Shown: positions 14,728-23,228, numbered from the stretch's first letter. The stretch is DNA of 33,394 bases from Deltaproteobacteria bacterium (GCA_016874915.1 VGSW01000023.1:1-33394); one strand, 5' to 3'. Made by a program: numbers and translations. Notes: generated from the sequence alone by a model not told the origin.

Positions 14728-15717
14728 TCAGGTCAGTTTAAACACCGGCTGGATGCGGCCCACTTCCTCTTTTCGGTGGTTCAGGATGGGGGGGCTGAAA
14801 TAGGACTTCAGGGCTTCTTGGGCCTCGGCGGTCAGGTATCCCAATTGCTCCAGGACGGCGACCACGGCGGGGTTCATGGCCCGGGCCTGGCCGTCCTCTA
14901 TCTTCAGGGCCACCCCCAGGCCCCGGTCCGCCAGGGCCATGGCATATCCCCCTTCAGCCCCGGACTTGGCAAAGACCCGGCCCGGCAGGGCCAGCATCAC
15001 CTCCGTGTCCAGGCGGCCGTCGCCCGCGATGTGGCGGGGATGGGAGAAAATGGCCTCCATCAATTTCCCCGCAGGGGAGCCCTTTTCGGCCGCGGCCAGG
15101 CGGGCGTATCCCAGGGCGATATTTTTCAAAGGCACATAAAAAACCGGCGCGCCGCAGCCGTCAATGGCCACCGATATCCTATCCGGCGGCACCCCCACCA
15201 TCCGGGCCACGGTGCCCAAAATCAATTGCTGCACCGGGTGGTCCATGTTCAGATAATTCTCCAACGGCCAGCCGTGGTGGACGCACAAGACCAGCATACA
15301 GGCGTGCTTGCCGGCGCAGGTGTGGTGAAGCGCCGTAGGCTTGAGGCCCCCTTTGTTCAAGGATTGGGCCGTGCCCCGGTGCAAGGGGGGATGGCTGCCG
15401 CACTGCAATGCCTCCACCGTAAGCCCCAGGCGGGCCAGCACCTGGGTCACCAGCTCCGTTTGAAAATCCTGGCCGCTCAAGGAACCGGAAAACAAGGCCA
15501 GCACCTCCGGCCCCAACTCAAAGGCCTGAGCCGCGCCGGAGGTGATCACCGGCAGCGCCTGAAAGGGCTTGGCCAAAGAGCGCATGCATACCTGGATCTC
15601 CACGTCCCCCAGATGGCCCTGGAGATTCCCCTGCGCGTCCACCACGGCAATCAGCCCCCGGTGCCGGGACTCCACCAGCGCCCCCCTTGTCACATCCACC
15701 AAAACCGGCGTGGTCAT
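14728..15717 (-). CDS. Class 3 (rhizobial-type) L-asparaginase
   Basis: The 329-residue product belongs to the Asparaginase_II family, which converts L-asparagine to aspartate and ammonia. Residues known in the Rhizobium etli ReAV enzyme are all present with a one-residue offset: S47 and K50 in RSLAKPFQ, S79 in FSGSLSG, C134 and K137 in CAGKH, D186 and C188 in DGCGAP. The Cys-Lys-Cys set binds zinc in ReAV. The ATG at 15715-15717 is chosen because CGGAGATC lies ahead and the protein then begins at MTTPVLVDVTRG; an upstream in-frame start at 15802 adds 29 unconvincing residues. There is no signal peptide, so the enzyme is cytoplasmic. It stands alone between repeat-bearing gaps. Confidence 0.9.
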   Translation of the reverse strand: MTTPVLVDVTRGALVESRHRGLIAVVDAQGNLQGHLGDVEIQVCMRSLAKPFQALPVITSGAAQAFELGPEVLALFSGSLSGQDFQTELVTQVLARLGLTVEALQCGSHPPLHRGTAQSLNKGGLKPTALHHTCAGKHACMLVLCVHHGWPLENYLNMDHPVQQLILGTVARMVGVPPDRISVAIDGCGAPVFYVPLKNIALGYARLAAAEKGSPAGKLMEAIFSHPRHIAGDGRLDTEVMLALPGRVFAKSGAEGGYAMALADRGLGVALKIEDGQARAMNPAVVAVLEQLGYLTAEAQEALKSYFSPPILNHRKEEVGRIQPVFKLT

Positions 15718-16118
15718 TTTGATCTCCGAAAGTTTCGTGTTTTGAGTTTTTTGATATTGCCTTTGCTCCGGAAAAGAACAGAACTTAGATTTATCAATGC
15801 TCAAGGGTGAACAAACTCTCCCTCCCCCTGGAGGGGGGAGGGCTGGGGTGGGGGTGGCGAAATTATTCAGGGTGGTGGATGCATATTTTCACCACCCTCC
15901 CCCAAACCCCCTCCCCTCAAGGGAGGGGGTTTTTCTGTGGTCCTCGGCCTACCCTGTTTGTTAGGGATATGCACTGAGGGCTGATTTCCAAATCCGGAGC
16001 TAAGGCAATAATCGAATTGAGTTTTTAGGGGAGGCTCTTGCAAAAATGGTTGTTTGTCATCCCGCCCCTTGCCCCCTCCCCCAACAACAACTTTTCAGGA
16101 CAGCTATTCATCCGATTA
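15718..16118. other. Intergenic region carrying a C/G-rich element
   Basis: This 401-base gap holds the double-hairpin element at 15819-15929 with a T5 run behind it. The remaining bases (15940-16118) show no gene, promoter pair or RNA that I can support. Confidence 0.6.
15819..15934. repeat. C/G-rich double-hairpin element, copy A
   Basis: The order is hairpin 1 (TCCCTCCCCC with GGGGGGAGGG), then GGGGTGGGGGTGG (15845-15857) which pairs with CCACCCTCCCCC (15892-15903), then hairpin 2 (CCCCCTCCC with GGGAGGGGG, ending 15929) and T5. The two hairpins sit at the base of a longer stem, a cross-like fold. Copies B and C (18621-18733, 32326-32440) have the same order and orientation. Confidence 0.8.
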
Positions 16119-16787
16119 CTATTTTGATCCCTTGGCAGCAGCCTGGTAGATATCCGTAATTATCTGCGCGGATAATTGTTGCATGGCCCGGCTCATCCCC
16201 TGAACCAAGCCCTGCGGCGTCTTCTCCGTCAGCGGCTCCAAGGCTCGATAATTCTTTTGGAACACCACCCTCTCGGTCAACTCTGGGCGGCTCAAGTCCA
16301 GAAGGGTGATATTCAAGGCCAGAGCTGCTTTCCAGCCATCCGGCTCATCAATTTCCTGAATCTCCTCTACGCCCCCCTCCAGGAGAAATCTGCTTTTACC
16401 GGCGCTGCCGGCGGGGAGCGCTGCTTTAAACAGGCCGGAATTTCTCAGGTCCCGGAGCAGGTAGTCGGTAACCATGTTTCCCGGGTTGACGCGCCAGCGG
16501 TGGTAATGATAGGTGTCACTTTTGAAGGGGTTCGGCTGATAGACCATGGCCGGACTGTTAAATGCCTGGGCCACGGAAAACAGCTCCACCTTGATCACCT
16601 CCCCGAACTGTGGGGAAGCGGGAATCACCGGAGACGGATATTCCAGGATGTATCGGTGCACCAGGGTGGGCGGGTGGCCGCAACCGGCAAGAAGAAAGAG
16701 CAGTAAGAAAACAGCATAGGAATTTGCGGGGAGACCGGTCAGAAGCCGGAATAACCCTCGCCTCTTGATGAATCGCGGCTTTTTCAT
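16119..16787 (-). CDS. ABC-type transport auxiliary lipoprotein (Mla/Pqi-associated)
   Basis: The 222-residue product has a lipoprotein signal: a charged tip, then YAVFLLLFLLAGC with Cys at the lipobox. The mature part has LVHRYILEYPSP, IKVELFSVAQAFNSPAMVYQ, RWRVNPGNMVTDYLLRDLRNSGLF and a C-terminal MSRAMQQLSAQIITDI. This is the pattern of the ABC_trans_aux (PqiC-like) family, which pairs with MCE-type lipid transporters in the periplasm. It is the last gene of the mla run, 117 bases after mlaD. GGTGAAGAG lies ahead of the ATG. Confidence 0.88.
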   Translation of the reverse strand: MKKPRFIKRRGLFRLLTGLPANSYAVFLLLFLLAGCGHPPTLVHRYILEYPSPVIPASPQFGEVIKVELFSVAQAFNSPAMVYQPNPFKSDTYHYHRWRVNPGNMVTDYLLRDLRNSGLFKAALPAGSAGKSRFLLEGGVEEIQEIDEPDGWKAALALNITLLDLSRPELTERVVFQKNYRALEPLTEKTPQGLVQGMSRAMQQLSAQIITDIYQAAAKGSK

Positions 16788-16870
16788 CTCTTCACCGTAC
16801 AGTTTATTCTGTTTTCACTGTCAAATACTACAAACTCGTCATGTAACTTATTGATAATCAAGAACATTTA

Positions 16871-16902
16871 ACCGAAAACTAAAAACTTAAAACTTAAAAC
16901 GG
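16871..16902 (-). repeat. GTTTTC(G/T)G micro-repeat, copy 3 (degenerate)
   Basis: On the minus strand the run reads CCGTTTTAAG, TTTTAAG, TTTTTAG, TTTTCGGT and begins 2 bases after the mlaD stop. The units carry AAG or TAG in place of CGG or CTG, so it is a weaker member of the family. Confidence 0.55.
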
Positions 16903-16904
16903 TA

Positions 16905-17780
16905 TTATTCATTCCACCTTTTTGGGGGCGGCTTGCCGAAGAGAAGATCGGGAGGACGGTCGGATATTCTTTCCAAGAATTTATCCAGGGCCTCCGAAGC
17001 CCGGCGCAGGTTGGCGGTGGCAGACTCGGCCTCCCGGCCGATTTCCGAAAGTTTCATGGCCTGAATCTCCTCCTTGACATTGGCCACTAGGGTCCGAAGA
17101 ACCTTTAAAGTTTCCCGGGATTCCACCAGGACATCTTCCGCCTTCCCGCTGGCGATGATCTTATCCACCCGTTTGGTAAGATCGTCCAGATTAGCCGCGG
17201 TCGCCCCTAGTTTCACCAGAATTTTTTCCATTTCTTTGCCTTTAAACAAATCTTCTACAGCCTTACCGGTGGCTTTAAGCTGGTCGGAGATCCCCCGGGT
17301 GTCAATCTGCTCAAGTTTGGCCACCACGCCGTCGATCTTGGAAAGTATTCTCTGGATCTCGGAGGGGCGGGACGGGATTACGGGATATTCCGAGGGGAAG
17401 GTTAACTTGGGGGAAAGGTCCGGTTCGTCGGGTTTCCGGCGGTCCAGTTCGATGAACATAATGCCGGTGATCCCCGCAGCCTTCAATTGGGCCACGGTCT
17501 TGCCGGCCAGGTCGTCCCTCAAATTCACTTTGATTACTACGCCGATGAGTCTATTATCGGGGGCCACCCTGATCTTTTCCACCCGGCCCACATCCACTCC
17601 CCGGTACTTGACGTTGGAATCCCCTTGCAGGCCCTGCACCGACTCATCAAAATAGGTGATATAGGTTTGGCCCTTCTGAAAGAAGCTGGTGGCGCCCACC
17701 CAGATGATGGCGGCCACTCCCAGGAAAAAACCCAGGATCACAAAGAGGCCCAGCATAAAGTTGGCGGTTTTTTTGGCCAT
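16905..17780 (-). CDS. mlaD: MlaD-like MCE-domain protein
   Basis: The 291-residue product has one N-terminal membrane anchor (FMLGLFVILGFFLGVAAIIWVGAT), then one MCE domain (about 38-115) with YFDESVQGLQGDSNVKYRGVDVGRVEKIRV and the family's GIMFIEL strand. A long helical, coiled-coil tail follows (about 145-275). MlaD-type proteins form a hexameric periplasmic ring that binds phospholipid and sits on the MlaE permease. Its ATG follows the mlaF stop by one base, so the two are translationally coupled. AGGGGAAC lies ahead of the start, inside the mlaF end. Confidence 0.93.
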   Translation of the reverse strand: MAKKTANFMLGLFVILGFFLGVAAIIWVGATSFFQKGQTYITYFDESVQGLQGDSNVKYRGVDVGRVEKIRVAPDNRLIGVVIKVNLRDDLAGKTVAQLKAAGITGIMFIELDRRKPDEPDLSPKLTFPSEYPVIPSRPSEIQRILSKIDGVVAKLEQIDTRGISDQLKATGKAVEDLFKGKEMEKILVKLGATAANLDDLTKRVDKIIASGKAEDVLVESRETLKVLRTLVANVKEEIQAMKLSEIGREAESATANLRRASEALDKFLERISDRPPDLLFGKPPPKRWNE

Positions 17781-17781
17781 C

Positions 17782-18567
17782 TCAGTTCCCCTGGGGCTGA
17801 CGCCCCGTGCCGGGCCTTCTATTGAAGAAGTCAGCCACCCGGGGGTCCGGTGAGTGGTCCTTAAGTTCCCGGGGGTCCCCCTGGGCGATGATGCCCCGGG
17901 CGCTCTTATCCAGCATAATCACCCGGTGGGCGATACTGAAAATCGACTCCAGTTCATGGGTAACCACCACCATGGTGGTCCCCAATCCGGTATTGATGCT
18001 TTTAATCAAGATGTCCAGTTCCGCCGCGGATATGGGGTCCAGGCCGGCGGAAGGTTCGTCGAAGAAGAGCACGCGGGGGTCCAGGGCCATGGCCCGGGCC
18101 AGCCCCGCCCTTTTCTTCATGCCGCCGGAGATCTCCTCGGGCAGATGATTCTCATAGCCGGCCAGGTTCACCAGGGCCAGCTTCATCCTGACGATGAGAT
18201 CGATTTCCCGCTGGGAAAGATCGGTGTATTCCTGGAGGGGCAGGGCCACGTTTTCGGCCAGAGTCATGGAGCCGAAGAGGGCCCCGGATTGGAAGAGCAC
18301 TCCCATCCCCATTTTTACCTGCCGCAATTCCCGCCCATCATCGGTGCGCATATCGATACCGCTCAGGATCACCTTGCCGGCCGCGGGTTGATAAAGCCCG
18401 ATCAAGTGTTTCAGCAGGGTGGACTTGCCGCAGCCGCTGCCGCCCAGGATCACCAGGATCTCTCCCGGGTTCACCTGGAAACTCACCCCCTCGAAAATGG
18501 TATCGTCCCCAAAGCGGGCCGTGAGGCCATCCACTAGAATGATGGGAGCCTGAAGAGAACTTGCCAT
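17782..18567 (-). CDS. mlaF: MlaF-like ABC transporter ATPase
   Basis: The 261-residue product is a complete ABC ATPase. It has Walker A GGSGCGKST (42-50), the Q loop in VLFQSGALFGSMTLAENVALPL, the signature ISGGMKKRAGLARA, Walker B RVLFFDEPSAGLDP and the switch His in VVVTHEL. The FQSGALF and SGGMKKRAGLARA forms are typical of MlaF/Ttg2A. It drives phospholipid transport with the MlaE permease and MlaD. The permease gene lies 3.5 kb upstream, separated by a restriction-modification gene. TAGGACG lies ahead of the ATG. Confidence 0.94.
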   Translation of the reverse strand: MASSLQAPIILVDGLTARFGDDTIFEGVSFQVNPGEILVILGGSGCGKSTLLKHLIGLYQPAAGKVILSGIDMRTDDGRELRQVKMGMGVLFQSGALFGSMTLAENVALPLQEYTDLSQREIDLIVRMKLALVNLAGYENHLPEEISGGMKKRAGLARAMALDPRVLFFDEPSAGLDPISAAELDILIKSINTGLGTTMVVVTHELESIFSIAHRVIMLDKSARGIIAQGDPRELKDHSPDPRVADFFNRRPGTGRQPQGN

Positions 18568-18620
18568 TGATGCGTCCTAGTATTGCTCAAGCATTACTTA
18601 CATAAATAAAAGCCATAAAT

Positions 18621-18739
18621 TCCCTCCCCCTTGAGGGGGGAGGGTTAAGGTGGGGGTGGCATATTTTTCTCATTTCCGCTATTTGCTCAAGTCGCCCCCC
18701 TCCCCCCAACCCCCTCCCCCCGTGGGGCGGGGGAGTTTT
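18621..18739. repeat. C/G-rich double-hairpin element, copy B
   Basis: TCCCTCCCCC with GGGGGGAGGG is followed by TTAAGGTGGGGGTGG, a 35-base AT-richer centre, CCCCCCTCCCCCCAACC, and then the second hairpin CCCCCTCCCCC with GGGGCGGGGGAG and TTTT. Core length is 113 bases (18621-18733). It sits 45 bases after the restriction-modification gene stop and 53 bases before the mlaF start. Confidence 0.8.
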
Positions 18740-18783
18740 CATTTGTCTCTATTTTGCGAATTATTTTGGCGATACGACATTAG

Positions 18784-21700
18784 TTATGGTCTCCAAACTT
18801 CATCGATTTCATGCATTCGGTCGATGGTGAAGCGCAATACCTTGACCACGGCGATGATGTTTTCTTTTTCATCCAGGGTAAGTTCGCGGCCCCGGCGCGA
18901 TTTCAGGTATTTGTCCAGCACCTGATAGCCGCCGATGTGAAAGTTCCAGACGTCTTCGGGCACCGGCGCGAAATACTGCTCGGCATTGAAATAAAGTCTT
19001 TGTTGCGGGGCGGCATAAACCGGTTTACCCACCGTATCGGGGCCTTTGGTGATGTCCACCTTCAGGGTGGCCGGGATATCTTTCAGCAAATGCGCCTGCA
19101 CCAGTTGCCAGCCCAGCTTGGAAAGTTTTTCAAATAGCTGACGCTCATCCACAAAGGGAATCCGGGGAAAGTCGGTTTTCAGAAACTCGGCATATTTACG
19201 GCGATAAGTCGGGCTGTGCAGCACGGCATAGATATAGCCGAGAATTTCTTCCGGCTCGTAATGATGGTCGTATTTCAGGTCCATGAAGGCGCGAAACTTG
19301 GGAGCGAAGTTTTCTCTCCGCCCGTTGTACTGAGCCTGAGGTTCCTTGACGAAAAGATGGTTGTTCCGGTTTTTGTTCGGATTATTGTTTCTGGGGTTGT
19401 TGTAGAGGTAAAGGGGGAAAACCACGCCACCTTCCTTAGTCCTGGTAGATATAAAATGTTGATCACATAAGATTGAGGTGATGAAAACATGGTTAAAAGG
19501 TAATGAAGCTAACTGTCTAACCGTAACCAATCCTGTATTATCCATTTTTTCAAAATGTCTAAATATCCTCTGATTCAAGCGCGCTACTATCTTTTCGTGA
19601 TAAAATATCCATCGTTTTTCAAAAGGTCGAAAATTTTCCTCTTTGAAATATTCGATCAATGAGTCTTTTAAAGCTAACGCCGTTCGCGCAGATTTCAAGT
19701 CCCACATATCCTTGTCTATAAATTCCAATTCAAAATCTTGTGCAACCTGATGATCACTTTTTGATTGGTCGATGAATGATCTGATTTTTTCCTTTAATTC
19801 ATTTTTTGAAAATCCTATGGCCAATCTATCTCTCTTTGTTAAACTGCCGAGAGAGTATTCGGGCATAATATCTATTATTTTCCACCAATTCTCGTATTCG
19901 GCGCGCAGAGATTCATCCTGGGGAATAAACAGATAAAAAGGGCTTTGGGGCTGCACTTCAAGCCAGGGAGTTTGATCGAAAACCAGCTCCAGGCAGGCGC
20001 GATATTTTTCCTGGCGTTTGCCCCACAAATCGGCATGACAAATTTTCCGCTCCAACCCCGGTTTTCGAACCATAATAGAAATACACACGCCCTGCTCAAT
20101 GTCGAAGACGTTTTCATCCTTGCCGCCGTCCGGGGTTTTTTCCTTTTTCTTGGCGTTGCCGTGCAGGTCCATGACATAAATCTGGTTGAAAGTCTGCATC
20201 AGGCTTTGGCGCATGCCCCGGAAAGTGGGGTTGTCCAGAAAGGAATGGTTGGTGATGACGCCCACCACGCCTTCCTCCACCTGATCCATTTTCCATTGGG
20301 CAAAACGGATGAATTTGACGTAATCATCCTGGAGCCACTTGGGATTTTTCTCGCCCAAGGGACGGCCGTCAACCCGCTTGTAAGATTCAATCAGCCCGCC
20401 GATAAAGGTGGAAATTCTCTTTTTTTGGAATTTCCCGTTGTTTAATGGAAATATGGTCTCACGGTAACTTGGGTTCAGCGAGTGGCCTTTATAGGGCGGA
20501 TTGCCCGTAATTACCAGAATCGGCTTATTCTTGACGTTTTGGGCCAGTTCCACCTCTTTGGACAACGCCGGCAACAGCCAGTTCTGCTGCGGTTCAATGG
20601 GCTCCAGGGTGTTGGTAAGATAAATTTGCAGCCGCTCCTTGGGCTTCATCCGGAAGCCTTTATCATGCAGATACTGGGACAGCTTCAGATGGGCAATGGT
20701 GTAGGGGGCAATCAGATATTCAAAGCCGTACAAATTTTTCAGGGCATGCTCGGAAATCAGTTGATCCCGCAAGCCCTCGGGCGCGACCTCCAAAATTTGC
20801 TGCAACACCTCCAGGAGGAAGGTGCCGGTGCCGGTGGCGAAGTCCAACACGGTGACGCGCTTGCGATCGGCAAAACCATCTTTGATGCCAAACGTGCTCT
20901 TTAGGATGTCGTTGACCGAACGCACGATAAAATTGACCACCGGCGGCGGGGTGTAGTAAACCCCGCGGCTTTTGCGCATGTCTTTGTCGTAAGCCTTCAA
21001 AAACCCTTCGTAGAAATAAACATAGGGGTCTTTGGCAAACAACAGCCGTTCTTCCTCGGTCTGCAAAAACAGTCGGCCCTGGCGTTTGCTGAAGGCCAAA
21101 TCCTCCTGGAGCGCGGCCAGGTCCAGCGTATTCATAATGCTCAGGATTTCTTCAATCAGCCACTTGATTTGCCGGTATTCCTCCTGGTCCAATTCGTCCA
21201 GAAAATCCACCAGCTCGCGGATGAGTTCAAAATTCGTGGGAATGAACTGCCTGGCATTGTTAAGGCTGATGGGCGCGCCGTTGCCGCTGTTCAGGCGCGC
21301 CAAAAACAGGCCATAGCCGAGCATTTGGGCAAAAGCGTCGGCAAAGCCCGGGATGTCCAGCTGGTGAAAAACGTCTTTCTTGAAAACTCCGAACAGGCCG
21401 AAGAGTTTGCCTTGCTGATGCTCCCGCTCTTGCCGGAGCAATTCTTCCGTGAGAAATTCCCGCAAATCATGGCAGCGGAGCGCCAGGGCCAACGCCAAAT
21501 CCTTGGCCCGGCCGATGCCTTTGGGCGGAGTGGATAAAAACGCGGCGATTAACGCCTCAACCCATCTCGCCTTATCTGAGTCAAGGCGGGCCTTGGGATT
21601 GCCGACATCGCTGAGATAGCCCAGGGTTTCGCGCTTGAGGATGACACCATCCTTCAACCAAATCCATTCCAGGTAGTTGGTCAGGATCAGGTTGCCGGAC

Positions 21701-21987
21701 AATCGGTTGTATTTGGCGATTTGCTCGGACTTGAGAACCTGGTCCAGGTTTTCCCCGATCTGCTTGTTTTCCAGATAGCCGAGGATGCGCTCGTCGTGGG
21801 TCTTGAATTTGAAATCCGGGGCGCCTTTTCCGGTCTTATCGCGCGTTGGTTCGTGAATGACTTTGACTTTCTTTCCTGCCAGCGCGTTCAGAAGAGTGTC
21901 CAACGCCGGGCGCAAGGTGTGCTCGGTGGACTCTTGGACATCGAGCTTTTTAATTTGCTCAAAATATACTTTGAAGTCTTTGATCAT
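18784..21987 (-). CDS. Single-chain restriction-modification enzyme (type IIG-like, 'type ISP' related)
   Basis: The 1067-residue product carries a PD-(D/E)xK-like nuclease site near the N-terminus (P57-D58 and E73-N-K75 in YLENKQ), a helical linker, and then an N6-adenine methyltransferase core: DFATGTGTF (382-390) binds SAM and NPPY (496-499) is the catalytic motif IV. The last ~450 residues would hold target recognition. It likely cuts unmodified DNA and methylates adenine in its own site. Type ISP enzymes are longer (about 1,500-1,600 residues) because they include a helicase; I see no helicase motifs here, so it fits type IIG better. It lies between mlaE and mlaF. The stretch at about 19,440-19,870 is clearly more AT-rich than its neighbours. 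AAGGGTG lies ahead of the ATG. Confidence 0.88.
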   Translation of the reverse strand: MIKDFKVYFEQIKKLDVQESTEHTLRPALDTLLNALAGKKVKVIHEPTRDKTGKGAPDFKFKTHDERILGYLENKQIGENLDQVLKSEQIAKYNRLSGNLILTNYLEWIWLKDGVILKRETLGYLSDVGNPKARLDSDKARWVEALIAAFLSTPPKGIGRAKDLALALALRCHDLREFLTEELLRQEREHQQGKLFGLFGVFKKDVFHQLDIPGFADAFAQMLGYGLFLARLNSGNGAPISLNNARQFIPTNFELIRELVDFLDELDQEEYRQIKWLIEEILSIMNTLDLAALQEDLAFSKRQGRLFLQTEEERLLFAKDPYVYFYEGFLKAYDKDMRKSRGVYYTPPPVVNFIVRSVNDILKSTFGIKDGFADRKRVTVLDFATGTGTFLLEVLQQILEVAPEGLRDQLISEHALKNLYGFEYLIAPYTIAHLKLSQYLHDKGFRMKPKERLQIYLTNTLEPIEPQQNWLLPALSKEVELAQNVKNKPILVITGNPPYKGHSLNPSYRETIFPLNNGKFQKKRISTFIGGLIESYKRVDGRPLGEKNPKWLQDDYVKFIRFAQWKMDQVEEGVVGVITNHSFLDNPTFRGMRQSLMQTFNQIYVMDLHGNAKKKEKTPDGGKDENVFDIEQGVCISIMVRKPGLERKICHADLWGKRQEKYRACLELVFDQTPWLEVQPQSPFYLFIPQDESLRAEYENWWKIIDIMPEYSLGSLTKRDRLAIGFSKNELKEKIRSFIDQSKSDHQVAQDFELEFIDKDMWDLKSARTALALKDSLIEYFKEENFRPFEKRWIFYHEKIVARLNQRIFRHFEKMDNTGLVTVRQLASLPFNHVFITSILCDQHFISTRTKEGGVVFPLYLYNNPRNNNPNKNRNNHLFVKEPQAQYNGRRENFAPKFRAFMDLKYDHHYEPEEILGYIYAVLHSPTYRRKYAEFLKTDFPRIPFVDERQLFEKLSKLGWQLVQAHLLKDIPATLKVDITKGPDTVGKPVYAAPQQRLYFNAEQYFAPVPEDVWNFHIGGYQVLDKYLKSRRGRELTLDEKENIIAVVKVLRFTIDRMHEIDEVWRP

Positions 21988-22042
21988 AACGGCACACCCT
22001 TAACGTCCTAATACCTTATTTTGAGACATTCCGTTCCTTTTT

Positions 22043-22074
22043 ACCGAAAACAGAAAACAGAAAACAGAAAACTG
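22043..22074 (-). repeat. GTTTTC(G/T)G micro-repeat, copy 4
   Basis: The cleanest copy: on the minus strand CAG is followed by three TTTTCTG units and TTTTCGG. It begins 2 bases after the mlaE stop codon (22077-22079). Confidence 0.8.
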
Positions 22075-22076
22075 CA

Positions 22077-23228
22077 TCAGATGCCCAAATAGTGAAAAGC
22101 CAGGGCAAAGGCCGAGTCCGTGACGATGATGAGAAACAGGGCCGCGACCACCGCGGAGGTGGTGGCGGACCCCACCGCTTCGGCTCCCCCTCGCACCTGA
22201 AAGCCTCGCTGGCAGCCGATGCCGGCGATGAGCACGGCAAAGACCGCCGCTTTGATGAGGCTGGGGATGATATCCATGAGGGTCAGGCTCGCCTGGGTAT
22301 CCTTCAAGTAGGTGTAGGCCGTCAAATCCAGCCCCACGACCCCCACCACCAGGCCGCCGGCGATGCCGAAGATGTCGGCGTATAGGGTGAGGATGGGCAC
22401 CACCACCATGGCCGCCAGGACTTTGGGAAGGGCCAGGAAGCGGATGGGGTCAAACCCCATGGTGATGAGGGCGTCCACTTCCTCGTTGACCTTCATGGTG
22501 CCGATTTCCGCGGCAAAGGCCGACCCCGAGCGCCCGGCCACCAGGATGGCGGTCATTATGGGTCCCAGCTCCTTGACCACCGCGATGGCCAGGAGGGGGG
22601 CCACGTAAACGTTGGCCCCGAATTGCTTGAGCTGCAGGGAGGACATGAAGGCCAGGATGAGACCCAAAAGGAAGCTGATGAGGCCCACAATGGGCAGCCC
22701 ATCCACGCCGGCGCGTTTCATATAGAAGGCCACATCATCCCAGCGGACGGACCGGGGATGCAGAAAGGCGTAAGCCAGGGCTCTCAGGAGTTCTCCCAGA
22801 AACGTCGTCACCTGCAACAGGTCTTCGGCGAACCGGCGGCCGGCCGCCCCCAACTGCTCCAGGAGGCCGGCTTCATCCCGGCCGGCGATGAGAGGGGGCG
22901 CCGCGAGGTCTTTCCGGTCCAGCAATTCCATGATCCCCCGGGCCATTTCCGGGAGATGGGCGAATTGAAAACCCATGGACCGGGATAGCGCCTCCTGCTT
23001 CAGTTTTAAGAGCGCCAGGGCGCCGGCGCTGTCCAGATAATCCACTTGGGACAGGTCCACGATGAGCCTGGCCGGGGCCATCTCCTTGAGGCGCGCCTCA
23101 ACTTCGGAGTTCAAGGACCTCAGATTCTCCAGGGCTATCCGGCCCGAAAGGGAGAAAATGACTTCCTGACCTTTCTCGCCAGCAAGCTTCAAGGAATAGT
23201 GGAGGGGAGGGGCAGCTCTTCTCTTCAT
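22077..23228 (-). CDS. mlaE: MlaE-like permease with N-terminal STAS domain
   Basis: The 383-residue product has a STAS-like domain (about 1-105) with LIVDLSQVDYLDSAGALALLKL, then the MlaE/YrbE permease (about 140-383) with five to six membrane segments. Typical family stretches are VGLISFLLGLILAF, VVKELGPIMTAILVAGRSGSAFAAEIGTMKVNEEVDAL and GGAEAVGSATTSAVV. In E. coli the STAS protein (MlaB) is separate; fusion with the permease is common in other phyla. It would be the membrane core of the phospholipid transporter with MlaF and MlaD. TTAGGCGGAG lies right before the ATG. Confidence 0.94.
   Translation of the reverse strand: MKRRAAPPLHYSLKLAGEKGQEVIFSLSGRIALENLRSLNSEVEARLKEMAPARLIVDLSQVDYLDSAGALALLKLKQEALSRSMGFQFAHLPEMARGIMELLDRKDLAAPPLIAGRDEAGLLEQLGAAGRRFAEDLLQVTTFLGELLRALAYAFLHPRSVRWDDVAFYMKRAGVDGLPIVGLISFLLGLILAFMSSLQLKQFGANVYVAPLLAIAVVKELGPIMTAILVAGRSGSAFAAEIGTMKVNEEVDALITMGFDPIRFLALPKVLAAMVVVPILTLYADIFGIAGGLVVGVVGLDLTAYTYLKDTQASLTLMDIIPSLIKAAVFAVLIAGIGCQRGFQVRGGAEAVGSATTSAVVAALFLIIVTDSAFALAFHYLGI

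Noticed and set aside
14776-15810. 344-residue open frame antisense to the asparaginase gene
   Set aside because: The minus-strand frame has a complete catalytic set and a ribosome binding site; the plus-strand frame has neither.
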